Origin: Neckera pumila
Taxonomy: Eukaryota; Streptophyta; Bryopsida; Hypnales; Neckeraceae
NCBI GenBank assembly: GCA_963969595.1
Contig: OZ018409.1
Span: 31,137,282 to 31,201,281, forward strand
Direction of reading: 5' to 3'
DNA length: 64,000 nucleotides
Shown here: piece after piece, positions 50,123 through 63,103 of the stretch
Numbering within the stretch: position 1 is the first letter of the stretch
Layout of the letters: the number at the start of each line of letters is the position of its first letter
The notes under the pieces: model-generated
What the model saw: only the letters and a program-made list of their open reading frames with translations
What the model was told of the DNA's origin: nothing
The model's database searches: none
Translations under genes and position numbers: made by a program

Positions 50123-51084
50123 GACTGATTTCTGTTTTCGGGGAAACTCAATCCTGATTCGTGATAATCATCACTGACGGACAAGTCGCTTTGAATCTGT
50201 CTTCACATTGCATTCAGATGAACAAAATTAAACGGCACCCTGCTAATCACCAACACAGTGCGCGGTAACAGAGATGTAAAAGTCCAGATTCGCAGATATC
50301 CCCGTTGATAAATTTTTCCGCCAGACTTGGCAATGCAGCATCTCCAAAAACAGAGCTTGGACGCTGCACATTGACGAATAGCCGACGAAGATTGGCACCG
50401 TGGAATGATATGATTTGAACGGCGCCACGTCAGATCCAAAATACATCGACTTGTTAGGCATCACCCAGACATGCTTCCATTTGACCACAAGGCCAGTCTG
50501 AGCCCGTGGTTAGCAGTAGCATAAATCTCTCGAAGAGAGAGCAAGGGTAATGGAAGAGCAGGGCATATTCCGGCGCCGAAGGTTAGCCAGCTGAACGCCA
50601 GCAACGTCCATAGGGAAATTGGGAAGGCCGGCGGTTTGTGAGGTGAGTTTCTAAGGGCTGCAGCTCATGAGGTTCCGAGCCCAAAAGCCATAACTTCCGT
50701 GGAAACGACAGAACAAAGAACAAGTCCCATGGCCTGTTAGCTGAGGTGACGAAGTGCGCGAATCTGATTTTTCGCTCGCCAACACTTTTACCCAACCGTC
50801 AGAAATTTTCCTCTGAAACCTTTCATTATGCAAAAATGTTGGATAACGATAAGAGCATGTTTCGCTAAGAGTTAAAACTATAGAGAACATTTCTAAGATA
50901 GACTACAAAATTGGTTGCTTGACAGGACATTGCGGAACGATTGACATTAGCAAGCGAACCATCGTTTGGGATCTTAGCAAGCGACAGGATTCCTTGAGAA
51001 CTGGTGGAAAAAACATTGAACCAAACTGACAACAGAACGAAAGGCATGTGGAAATGCAGTGGTAGATGAAAATAAAACCATTAA
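50123..51084. other. Spacer between ABC transporter 3' end and repeat-protein gene
   Basis: About 960 bp of mixed composition. It should hold the transporter terminator and the promoter of the 523-aa protein. No distinct element could be picked. Confidence 0.4.
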
Positions 51085-54000
51085 TTAAATTTTTACAGGT
51101 GTCTTGCTTTCCTCTGACTCTTGAAGAGCCCACATGTGTGCATATCTCCCTCCCTTCACTATCAACTCTTGATGAGCACCTTCTTCTACAACCACTCCAG
51201 CATCCATAACCTACAACAAAACAAGTGGAACTCATGTAAGCGCCTTGGCAGCCGTCAGAGGTACACAAAAGAAAGTCATACATGTACCGGAATACTAACA
51301 CTGAAGTACACGAGGAGCGTTCGGTTCGTACCAATATGCGATCACAATGCTTGATTGTTGACCTGTCCATGACAAAAAAATGTCACGAACATATCAGAAT
51401 GCCAGATATCGATTGATGGAACAAATTTATATTAAAGCAAAATCAGTCGGTACAAGAGAATATTTGTAAGGACACACAATGAAAAACTTAGGACAACAAG
51501 TGCAATGCAATTGCATTTGTAATAAATACATATATTACGTACAGTCGATGGGCAACAAACACACAGGTGCGGCCAGCAGCCAGCTCTTTCAATGACTTCA
51601 AAATAGCTGCCTGCAAATCCAGTAAACTCACAAATTTGTCAGAGCTCCAAAGAAGTTGGTCAGCCCAAAAACCTTAAACCTAACGGCTTATCCACTCATC
51701 TTCATGCAAAGAGGCAATTCGATATACAGATTCGCCCACAATTAATGCAGAGGTCACATATGCAGCCAAGTCTTGTGGGAGGCACAAAACTTTAAAAACC
51801 TTCATCCAAACATCTTAGTAATTACTATAGATTGCAGTATTTGCAAAACTCTTCACGGTGACTAGGAACTCCATGCACATTTCACAGATGCGACACCAGA
51901 GTCAAATTTCTATCATCCAGAGATTTCTGATGAAGAAAAGATGCTAATATACCTCAGTTCCAGAGTCTAGCGCACTGGTTGCTTCGTCACATATCAATAA
52001 CCTGGGAGACTGCATGACCCAGCTCATAAGAGATTGTAAGTGGAAAACATGTGAAACTTAATTAACTTTTGATCATGAGCTGTATACATCAAATCAACCT
52101 CCATAGGTGGAAAGAAAAACCAGCAGTAAATCCAGCAGAAGACATGCAGCAGTGATCGGTCACACGGACAAGTAGATAATGAATCAGATTTCAGATGAAC
52201 GGACGCAGTCGATATGAAAATGACAGTAAGTATTGTCACATTCTAGATTAGACGTGTAAGCGATTAGTCCCTTCGACTTTCAGAGACTCGATATTACATT
52301 CCATTTCAGAGCCTTTTATATACGTTTGTATACATCGATCACCTCTATTTTTATCGAGCAGCTTGCAAATACATGTGAGCATTAAAGTAATACAATTGTA
52401 GAAATAAACGAACCTTTAAAAACGCCCTTGCGATGGCCACACGCTGTTTCTCTCCACCGCTCAGCTGTCAAGAATAAACCCATTTCCAATCGTAAATAAT
52501 ACTCCACCGGTCATTCTGCCATTTAAAGTTCTGCACGAACAATGGCGAAACATACCACGAGAGGATTTTCTAAAACAGAGCAGAATGTGCACCTTCAACC
52601 CTCGTTCTCCCACCATGGTTAAATATCCATCGGGCATCCGAAGAACAGCATCATGAAGCCTCTGAAACAAAAAGTCGAGCATCTCAAATAAACACCTCCA
52701 AGGGAACAAAACTTCAATCTCGTGAACCATCAAATCTGAGGAAAAAAACGCTGGGGATTGCATGGTATTAGTTCATTGCATACCGCCAGCTTTGCGGCTT
52801 GAATAACCTGCTCCTGTGTAGCACTGGGCCGACCATAAGCAATATTGTGCATGATGGTGTCGTTAAACAAGACCTGCGCACGGCCAAAAATCTTCTGGTT
52901 AAACTCTGGTCAACGTCAAACACATTCAAATTCAGTGACGAACCAAACAACTCGCGATGCATACATACCGTGTCTTGAGGAACGACCGCCACAGCATTTC
53001 GCAAGGAGTCCTACAAACCAAGTGAAACCGACTCAGCTTACGTAAACTTGGAGAGGTCAACTTCATTTTGTACAGCGAGCAACTAAGAGAGATAGCAACT
53101 GCAAAGTATTGAGAAGCCCAGGAAGGCGAAGTTCTCTCGATATTGTAAACCTACCTGAGTTAGACTCCGCAGATCGTGGTTATCTAGAAAAAGTGAACCT
53201 GAATCAGGATCATAAAGACGCAATAATAACTTTACAATAGTTGATCTGCACAAGCGACAAAAAGAATTGTAAGTATTCAACACAAAAACAGATTGTATGA
53301 TTTGCCCCTTAAAATAATGATTGATGCTTACTTTCCAGATCCTGATGCACCAACTAGCGCAATGCTTTCCCCCGGGTCCGCTTTGAGATTGACTCCCAGC
53401 AAAACCTGCGCCCCATTATAATGTATCCCAAAACGACACCAAAAAGAGAGCGATAAGGAAACAATATACGCGTGATTAGGTGGCTGGTGATTACACATAT
53501 CAGCTTGAATAAACATAGTGCCAAACACAGTACCAGACTCAATATCAGCCAAGAGTACCATTGCAACTCACTACTTAACAGATACTGCATGAGTGTTTCC
53601 ATTTCGGCAAGTAAAGTAGCAAAAATATCACCTCCCTTGAAGAGGTGTAGCTGAATCTCAAATCACGAGCTCTGACTTTACAACCTCTACCCACGCGGTC
53701 CAGCTCTACTGTGCCGTCCTTTAATAAAGGTTGAGTACTGCCACAAGGCCACATTCAGACACCCCAAAGGTAACCACGTAACGCTTCTAGACCTTCGAAG
53801 GTTTCCGCTTACTCCACACATTGGATTCCTCAATACATCGAGTCCATATATAAAATCTTAGTTATTTTAGTACTATGCAGAAGCTTACAGAGGAACAAAG
53901 AAACTATTCTTTGGCAAGACTCAACGATTTTAAGAGTTGAATATGAAGCTAGTTTTATGCTGTATATGCAGGAAACCCCTATATATTCACAGCATTCATC

Positions 54001-57000
54001 AAATAAGACTAAGCTTCACTTAATCTGAAATAAGCGATCACGGACACTAAATCATAGGTCAGTCAATGATCAATGATACCTAAGAATAGAAAAGAGACTC
54101 TCCAAGTCCACTTGCGACTGCCTGAGATCTCTGTACAGGAAACCCAGAAACTTTCCCCGAAAATTTTCAGTCAGCATAAGAGTGCAGCAGTTACTTCGTG
54201 ATGCATCGAATCAAGAATCCGAATGAAGCACCAATGCCTATATAACTGTAAGGTGGAAATACAACTATTCGGGAAAATTCAACGCCATGTTGACCTGGCA
54301 AACACATTACTGCGGGAGTTGACAGTACCTGTAGAGGACCAGAAAGTTGTAAAATGAGACCATTGGCCAGAACAAGGTCACCAACTGTGGTAACACCACG
54401 GGCAACCTTCAGACCTGCTAAGGCCATCACGGCAGCAATGCCGACTGATAATATAAGGGCCTGTCCAGCATTCAAAGCCGCTGATAATCGCTCTGCTTGC
54501 AGCTGTAATTTCTAAATCAGTAGTTGCAATCTCGAATGACGTTTTGAAATGTGCAGACACATCTGTATTCTCTCCAAAGAACGTCAAGACTATAGTGGAC
54601 ATGAGAAAACACAAACAGCGGAGCGGCGGACCCTCGTTAAATACTCGATCACGTTCAAGTATTAGTACTTAAAAGTTTCTGATGGCCAGCATAGAATTCA
54701 ATTGGAGGATAGAAAATCACCGAAGCACTTTGGTAGCCTTGCAAAAGATTGTTGTACTGCTCCACCTCTAGACTTTGATTATTGAACTGCAACACCACCA
54801 ACCCAAGTTACTGATTGCAAAAATTCAGGAATCAGCATATTCACAAATACCAAATATCTGCAACCAAACCCCAAATGCAATTTACACTATGTAATGATGC
54901 AGACGATGATACACAGAAATTAAAAAGCACACAAATTGAGAACAAGTAAAGTTCGTGATTTCAAGAGACACCGAAGACACTTGCGTTTGGCAATCCCTGC
55001 TCACCTGCACAACAGTTTCGTAGTTGAGCAATGCATCAACTGCCTTTCCTGTAGCTAAATTCTCTAACTTGTTCACCTGCAACCACATACCCAAAGCCAC
55101 TGATTCACATAAATTTTCACACTCCCACATCAACTGAACAATCGTCCTTGTCACTCCGACTAGAAAGTCCGCTTCTAGAATATAAAACCACTGCAAGAAT
55201 GTAACTGAAGCCACGAGTGAGGTAGTCTCTACAGAAACAGAACTTAAATGCATACTGACTACTCATGTGTTCAAGCATCCTCAGATTTTAACTTCGTCCC
55301 ATAAATTTTTTCATGTCAAAATTGCAAAAAGGGAAACGAGAGAACCTCCTTGCGGCTTTCAGCAGCACGTGAAGTGATTTGAACGGTCCATGTCACGTAT
55401 GCAGCAAATGTCAAAGCCACTATCACCGCCACCATACCACTCACTTTTGTTGCCAGAAGCCCGCATACTAGTATAAGCTCGACAAAGGTTGGTACGAAAG
55501 TAAAGACTGCCACAAACTGCCCTCATTAGTATGGTACATAAATGACGTACTTCAAAATTAGTCAACTCTTGGTAGCAGAAAAGAAACTGATATAAACTCT
55601 AGAACTATTTAATACGCTTGAAAATAAATTGATCATATGAGCATTAGGTCTTCAAAAGATGATCCTACCTACAGCACGGAATATGTTGACAACGCTACGC
55701 TGTGCGCGATCCAAAATACGTGACAATGCACCCGTTCTTCTCTCCAGGTGAAATGTCAAATCCAGCCGTAAAATATGGTCCAGCAGTTGGACCCCTACGC
55801 GACGCCCCGTGACCTGACCCAATGGTGCAAAAATAATGTAGCGTACTTCATTCAGTCCCGAACTCAAAGCCTGTTCAAGTGAGTACAATTAAATCAGTGT
55901 CCATGTCGGTGTAATTCAAATAGTAAACTTCTCATCTAAGACTTCAAACATAATAGCAAGATCAAGTGTTCAACATCGCGCTGCTAGATAGACATATGCA
56001 CTCTTACACTGAATATGAGATTGAGCAGATTTCATTAACAAGTAGATATTCACAGCTGATCCAGTAAATACATTGCCATTGGAATGTGCACTTCTGAATG
56101 CCGTACTATGTAAAGCGCTTACAAATTCAAATTGAAAGGAGATTTACTTTCGACAGAGCAGCGCAAACTAGGGCCACCAAAGCTGGTGTAGCACGACGAA
56201 GAGGTGCTTCTGCAAGTTGGTCCATTGCCTGCTTCAGCAACACCGGACCTCCCAATCCCGCTGCCTGCTCCCGTACACAGCGCTGGTCTGATCAATGTAC
56301 TTGCAGAAATCTTATGCAAGTACGCAGAAAACCTACACGGATGGCCTTTGATACAAGAAGCTAGACCCGATACGCATTGTATGGGAATGATCCCGAGCTT
56401 TCTCCTCATTCTTAAACCATGCCTGTTATCGTCATAAAGTGTCTAGCATAAAGAAGCAGAATAAAAAATTGCGCTACACTCCAACAATTAAAATAGCAGA
56501 AAAATCAAGCTCAAGCACTCACAAAACAAGACTATAACTGAGCCTGAATTAGAGTCTGACCTTGCTGGCAACAAGAAGAATCAATGCCGCTGCAAGACGC
56601 CACCTCAATGTTGTATCACTGGACGCTAAACGCCACAAATATGGCAAAATCTGCACAGAAAATTTCGAACTAACATTCATAAAGTTCCCCCGCCCCAAGG
56701 TAATTGCGACACCGACCTAAATGTGGCACTCCAATATCCGAGTACAATATTTTTTTGAGAAAGTAAACCACCGGAACATCAGAACTTGCGTCAGTTTTAG
56801 ATCATCTACCAATGAAACTTTTAACTTTTCCAAGGATATTCAAATAATGCATTCTTTACTGCGTTGGAATCCTCTTTGATCTGCTAACAAGAATATTAAA
56901 ACAATTGACCATTCCAATAATAGAAACTTCACTCAGCGTTTACAGTGCCACAATTACGTGTCACTCCCTTACTTTCTCACATGTGGAACTATAGCACAAT

Positions 57001-57448
57001 CGTGATCACATAGAATTCGATTTTATTACCGACAACGGCCAACGAATCCAAGAATTAAATGCGCGCTCAATCCAAGAAAACTCTACAGCACTCAACTCAT
57101 GTCGAATTCGGCAACCTCCAATGCAAAAAGAATCTATACCTTAGCAAGGGTGGCCTCAGTCGGGATATCAGGAAGCGCAATCTTCACATTTGCGTCGGAC
57201 TCAAGCGTTGCGGTCGCAGCAGAAGCAGCAGCAGTAGCTCGGCAGACGAACTTACTAGGCTTGGAAGGAGACAACCTAGCGCCACAGAACGGGGCAGCGA
57301 TCCGCAGCCTGTACACAGGTAATCGATGTACCAATCCGGAATAGCGAAATTCGAGCCTCCTCGCCGCATGTTGAGGAACGACGCAATTGCCGAGTGCGCT
57401 AATTGTTGTTGTCGTGGCGCCGCCCCCGGCCAGCAGCGCCATCGCCAT
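51085..57448 (-). CDS. ABCB half-transporter, ATM/ABCB7-like, organelle-targeted, 20 exons, 688 aa
   Basis: Half-size ABC exporter that should work as a homodimer. ATM/ABCB7 members export glutathione-linked sulfur compounds from mitochondria for Fe-S and molybdenum-cofactor assembly. Exons in coding order: 57448-57140, 56650-56561, 56264-56148, 55870-55669, 55506-55346, 55076-55005, 54786-54721, 54502-54329, 54150-54080, 53737-53632, 53405-53332, 53245-53155, 53010-52969, 52873-52784, 52661-52593, 52464-52414, 52009-51953, 51610-51543, 51362-51332, 51210-51085; total 2067 nt in frame. Residues 1-100 are a basic A/R/S/T-rich presequence; the membrane domain follows to about 430. Nucleotide-binding motifs: Walker A GASGSGKST (475-483), Q-loop Gln 523, signature LSGGE (579-583), Walker B LLICDE (599-604), H-loop His 635. 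The helices carry the family's [16 protein letters not shown] and LLNYETV segments. Start ATG 57448 has context AAAATGG. Plastid targeting cannot be excluded, and it may be a diverged paralogue rather than the ATM3 orthologue. Confidence 0.92.
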
Positions 57449-58080
57449 TTTTCGAAATGGCGAGTCTTCTTCTTCCCTCGTTGGCAGACTGTTCCCTTTG
57501 CACCCGCACTTGTTAACGACGCAGGCTTCCACCCTGCAGTCGCCGCCTTTCTGCTTTCAAGCGAAGTCTGTACTAGTTCTGTCTGTCTTGTGCACCAAGC
57601 CACGTCGCCCTCGCAATCAACAGAACAAGGAGATGGAGGGAGACTGCCCTTTCGCAAACGTGGAGCTACGTCTCTCTCCTTCGTCGTCGGTCCCGGCCCG
57701 TCCGTTTCTTGGAGGCACCCTACCCTTGGAAATACCTAAAACCGTTCAAATAAGCAATTCAGCATAGTTGGAGGCACCTTTCTGTAGAAAAAAAATGTTT
57801 TTGTAGTACTAGCAATTGAAAATCATGAATTTTTAAAAAAAATATATTACTTTTGGTTAAGCCATCTAATTTATAAGAATTTTCAAAGTGGAACTCCCTA
57901 AAGCACCCTGAACCACACTTTAAAAAAACTGCTTTGGTTTTAAAATCGGAATTTAGAAAACATAGCACTTAGTCAACTATAGTTAAGTATGGGGACAGTT
58001 TAATGATACTTTTAGGGGATACTTTAAGGGAAGTCTATTGTGCAAGAGTGGAAATACGGACGATATTTGGTGGTTCTACC
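57449..58080. other. Upstream region of the ABC transporter
   Basis: GC-rich to about 57.72 kb, probably 5' UTR and promoter, then AT-rich. Plus-strand frames at 57326-57767 overlap exon 1 on the opposite strand and look like shadows. Confidence 0.4.
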
Positions 58081-58287
58081 TTAACCCTCTAAGGAAATGT
58101 TTTTGGCAATTTGTCACCAAAAAATCGACCTCATCCAAAGGAGAGCAACAAGTCAATAGGAAATTTGAGGTTTTTTGAAGCAGCTTTTCGCCAATTCCTT
58201 CTAAAATGAGGCTAATAATTTTCTAGATTTTTCTTGTTATAGAAAATTATGTAATTCAAATGGACCAATAGGGATCGTTAGAGTTAA
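58081..58287. mobile_element. Possible degenerate family A short element
   Basis: TTAACCCTCTAAGG at left and GTTAGAGTTAA at right. Only the ends resemble the family. Confidence 0.35.
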
Positions 58288-61200
58288 AAACAACAAAAAT
58301 AAGCTTTTTCATCCTGCAGTTGATCGCCACATTTGCAATATGGAAGAATCCAAAAATTTACGTTGCCTCTACCTAATCCTTTTTTAAAACTTTGCAAATT
58401 TTTGCTTATTGAAACAAATCCCATTATAATGCACTTGCACTTAACCTTGAATGGATGGACCATTGCCACGGATTCTAGCTTCAAAATCCTTCACTTTGTT
58501 TGTTGCCATTTTGCAACTTCTTATGGAATAAAAAATTTACATTTATTTTTTAGAGATGAAATTATATGTCTTTTGTTAGTTGTAAAATTTTTAAACTTTT
58601 TGGGAAAAATTTGAAATCATTGTGAATATTTTAATGGAAAAAGTGACGAAAATTCATATCAAATACAAAATACGCTCAAAAAATTGAAATTTTCACCATA
58701 GGTATATATCGTAATGTAGAACATTATGGTATAAATCAAAGTTACCACGTCATTTTAAATTAGAAAATCAGCAAACCATGGTTATAGCTCCAAAGTTCAT
58801 ATCGCAATCAAATATCGAACTTCAATATTTTTTAAATTTCTATAAAATTAAGCAATATGCAATTATGATCATTGAAAATGCATTCAAGCAACTTTTAGAA
58901 AAATTGGATGAAAAAATATTTATTCCATTCTGCAAAGTCATCTAAAAGTCACAAAACATCCTTAGAGGCATTTCAAAATTAAAAGGTTTCATCAACTTGT
59001 ATGGTTTCACTGAGAAGTTGCGGATTTTGTGAGACCAAACAAATCAAAAGCAATGCAGTTCAAAACATGACATTTTGCATTTAATAGAAGAAGAATGTTG
59101 TATACAAATATATTTGTACATACAAGTAATACTTTGTCTAAATTTCATTGAATTGGTCAAAAAGGATTTTTTTTTTTAAATCCAAGCATTACTTTGGATG
59201 AATAAGACCCTATTTGTACAAAACATTGCCTTGATGTACTTTGTTCATCCTCCAAAATATGGACTTTGGAGTGCTTAATGAAGGGCTAACTTGAATTGTT
59301 ACAAGATGCAAAATTAGATGAGACCTATGGGATGAATGAAAGAGATTTATTTTTATTCTTTTTACAAATAGACAATCAATAGAGAAAGTGATAGCCATTG
59401 AGAGTATGTAATCTGACAAAGTATGTACTTGTGTAGCTAAAGCAAATATTAGGACCTTCAAAACAAGCATAAGATGCAACTATAATCGGGTCATGTTACT
59501 GATCTAAATTGATCATACATTAATATTTTCTAATACATTAAAATGCTTGTGATTACTTTTCGACCATACAATGACAATGAGCTGAAAGGTGCTTGATGAA
59601 TTTACTTTCTTATGTGATTAATTCAAAAGAAGAATGCCAAACTCTAAGATTTTGAGAAACTTCAAGACTTTTGTCAAAAATAAATATAAAATTTCAAGTT
59701 TAGAGTGAGTGGTAATATCATAAATGAAAAAGCATTGCACACAAAATATATTGAAAGGCACAAAAGGACTTTAAAAACAAAGTGCTATATAGAATGACGA
59801 AAGTTATATGTAGAGTCTATGAAGAAAAATATGAAACATTGTAAAAAATTGTAGACAATGAAAAAGGTTGTTGATGATATTAAAATGACTCATTCTATAA
59901 CCATGGAATACTTGATTCCAAGCTAAAAATTCTTGATGTCTCTAAATTAAATTCTTTTGACACTAGGATGTTGAACATACTTACAGTATTCATTGAACTA
60001 AACTAATCACTTCTTTTAAGATTTTCAAAAAGCAAATTTACACCTAAAAAGTAAAGGTTCCCATTGTGGCTTACTAATTAATAAGTATCAAAAATGGTAT
60101 CTCTAATTTGAATGATTAGCCATTGTGGATCTATTTGTAGGTGTATAGAATAGACAAAATGTGGTTTGGAATGGGCCTTCTTAACTTTTTTGTAATATAT
60201 CTATTAGACTATCACTGCATCAAATGATACAAGAATCATTTCAAGTTGAAAAGATTTCCAAATAGAAATGTTGAAAAAACATCCATTCTTCACTTGGACC
60301 AAATTGAAACTAATTATGTATGCATATCATCCAACAACATTATTTCGACCCTAGACCACTCATTAAAATTTGAAGGTACCCTTAAGTCCAGTAGAAGAAA
60401 ATGAAGTTTTTTCAACTACAAGAAGAACTGCTAGGTTTTTAGTTGAGTGGAACAAATTGCAAATTTGGTGATTTATAGTCATTGTGGACAAGTTGTTTCT
60501 GGAAATGTATTTATAAAGGACAATGGGGTTGTTTTTCATCTATCATCCTTTATTGACGTACTCTTCTTACGTAATTGCTGATGTGGTATTTATTGCTACG
60601 TGAAGCCAACTCATTTGTAACTCGTTAGCAACTCATTTGTAACTTGTTTGCGACTCTTTTGTGACTCCAAAGGGGCAATACAAATAACACGGTGTGCCAA
60701 CAATGAAGATGGTTTTGCACAAAAAAACAAAAATCCATGAAATTGTTATATAACATGTCCATATCTCCCATGCCTCGTGAACTACTACTTCAAGCACCAT
60801 TGACTATTGACACAATCATTACATGTAAACAACCATTGTCTTTGTAGTACTTCATAGATCACAATTATTCACATTAGAACTCATGACCATTGAGTAGCTA
60901 ATCACCACCCTGTATAGGATCCAATTTCCAGCCAATTGCAATGCCAACCACAGCACAATGGCACAACAAAAACAAAACCTTCATGGAAGCAATCTGTTTC
61001 GTCCCTTCCTTCTAGTCCTTGCGCTGTCAAATTAGGACCTGCAAACAAAACAAATTCCCTCAATCTCTCTTATTGACAACACAACCATAAAACTCACTTG
61101 CAACCTCAAATATCAACTAGAAACCACCGAAACCATGAAAACCCTGAAGACACCACAAAACCTTGTCGGCACCTTCCAAAGCCTTTCTGCCTGGAGCAAC
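58288..61200. other. AT-rich intergenic DNA, no gene seen
   Basis: A short tandem repeat of about 24 bp at 60609-60665 (CAACTCATTTGTAACT core). Reading frames at 58333-58614 and 59210-59479 are not recognised. Confidence 0.35.
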
Positions 61201-61203
61201 ACC

Positions 61204-61560
61204 ACATTAGAGGAAATTTCAAGCCTCTGGAGGATTGCTCCACGGCCCTCCGAGGTACCTTGAAATTTGCTTTTTTTATGCTGAAAAATTTGTTTTTCCC
61301 CTATTTCCGCCCTATTGAAACTGCAGCAGCATGGCGCAGGAACCGAAATTTTTGAATAAAAATTTATTAAACTTTTTTTTTATTTTTTATTTTTATAATC
61401 TTAAAAAAATTAATAAAAAAAATTAAAAAATTAAAAAATTAAAAAAAAAAATTGCGAAAGCTGACTACTCCCCACAGCAGTTAGCTTGCTGTGATAGACC
61501 AAGCTTTTAATAGCTTGGTTTGTCACATTCTAGCAACCCTCCAAAGGGTTCATTTTTTCT
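61204..61560 (+). mobile_element. Family B element end, second structured copy
   Basis: Same start and order of conserved blocks as 28-400. Stem-loops at 61214-61268 (AAATTTCAAG / CTTGAAATTT), 61460-61486 and 61491-61526 (GTGATAGACCAAGCT / AGCTTGGTTTGTCAC). The last stem differs in sequence from 294-331 but sits between the same flanks. Confidence 0.65.
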
Positions 61561-62451
61561 CTAATGACAAAATCGTACTTCCAAAACCCGACAATGATTC
61601 CCTAAGGTTAGTAGATGGTTGGCTAAAGCTAGAAGTGGATAAAAAATTGGATTCAATAACACTCAGAGCTTCAGTATTACAGCACGTTGCTTCCATTAGT
61701 TGATGTGGGAATTTCCAAAATCATATCAGAGGCTAATGAATAGAAGACAACATTAGCTTCCACAACATTGATCAGAAAACAACAATCATTTTACAATTGC
61801 AATTATTTATTAGTCAAATTCAACTTTTGTGCATCTGCAATTGCAATCGATTTTTAGTTGAATTTAGTTTTTTTGCTACTACAAATCGACATGGTAGATT
61901 CCATAGAATGCAGACTTGTCTACATAGACAACTGTGATGAATACCGGATAGAGAACAGTTCACATTAATTTTGAATTTGAACTTTGTTACACTCCAAAAA
62001 TCTTGCACTTCATTCTATGACTGCTTTGTAACTAAAACAATATATAGGTAAGATTTGGTGCTAATAACAATGGATGCAATCGCAAGAGAGTTGTGTAGGA
62101 CACTTAGTTGTTGTTTAACCAATTGTGACAGACAAATTTTTCTTCTAGTTATCAAGTGAGCGTCTAGTAATTTGAAAATGAATTAGTATTAAATTGGTTG
62201 TTAGTGGATTTAAAACAAATTGTAGAGCCTACTAACAATGATTTTATTTTAATATTTTCAATTTTTTTACTATTATTTCTCTTTATTGGATATGCTTCAA
62301 AATTTTATAGCTTTTGTCTCTCTTTCATAGCATTCAAAATATGTAGTTAGTTGTAAAATTTGGTGATGTATTGACTATCTAGGGAAGCAAATCAATGAGG
62401 ACTGGATCTTTTTGTTCCTCTCTCTTACAACAATATGCACTAGTAATATGA
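61561..62451. other. Unassigned spacer
   Basis: No recognisable gene. Frames at 61491-61703 and 61820-62008 run out of the repeat or are AT-rich. Confidence 0.3.
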
Positions 62452-63103
62452 TACTCCCTCCATCCCAAAATAAATCCAGGGTTTCCTGGAAATGGCTAGA
62501 TCATTGGACCCTATCTCCGGGTAAACCAATTCTAGGGTAGGCAGGCTGTTAAAAAGAAAAGAAAACTCTAACGCATAAGTTGTCCTTATTTTCAGGGAAT
62601 TGCGTAGTTACTATAGCTTCTAGTCCATCCCACTAGGCGTGAAAGAATGGAAGTCAATAGTAAAGCGACGCATGTTGAAAACACACAATGAAATTAACAA
62701 ACTTCCTCCCTTTTGGAAATTGCTCCAATGCTAATTAATTTGGATCATTCTCTGAACAACATTGGTGCAAGGGGGTCTAATGATGTCTTCTATATTCAAT
62801 TCCAACGATGTCCTTTGATACTACTTCAGGAAATTCTCAACAACAGATTTGTTAGTAGCAAGTTATGTACAGTTGTGGGTTGAATTCATCACCTTTGGTT
62901 TTGGTTAGAGGTTGAATTTCAATTTCCTTTGCAGGGATTGAATTGCTATGTAGACTCTGAAGCGTGGCACTTGTGAATTCTTTTGCTTCAAGGTGTTCGA
63001 ACTAGCTTCAGTTGTTGTTGATAAAGTTGTGGAGAGCAATTTCAAATTAATTTGGGACAAGTATATTTGGAAACCCCAGATTTATTTCAGACCGGAGGGA
63101 GTA
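62452..63103. mobile_element. Stowaway/mariner-like element, about 650 bp
   Basis: Left end TACTCCCTCCATCCCAAAAT, continuing AAATCCAGGGTTTCC. Right end, reversed, TACTCCCTCCGGTCTGAAAT, continuing AAATCTGGGGTTTCC. TA borders both ends. No transposase frame. Confidence 0.85.
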
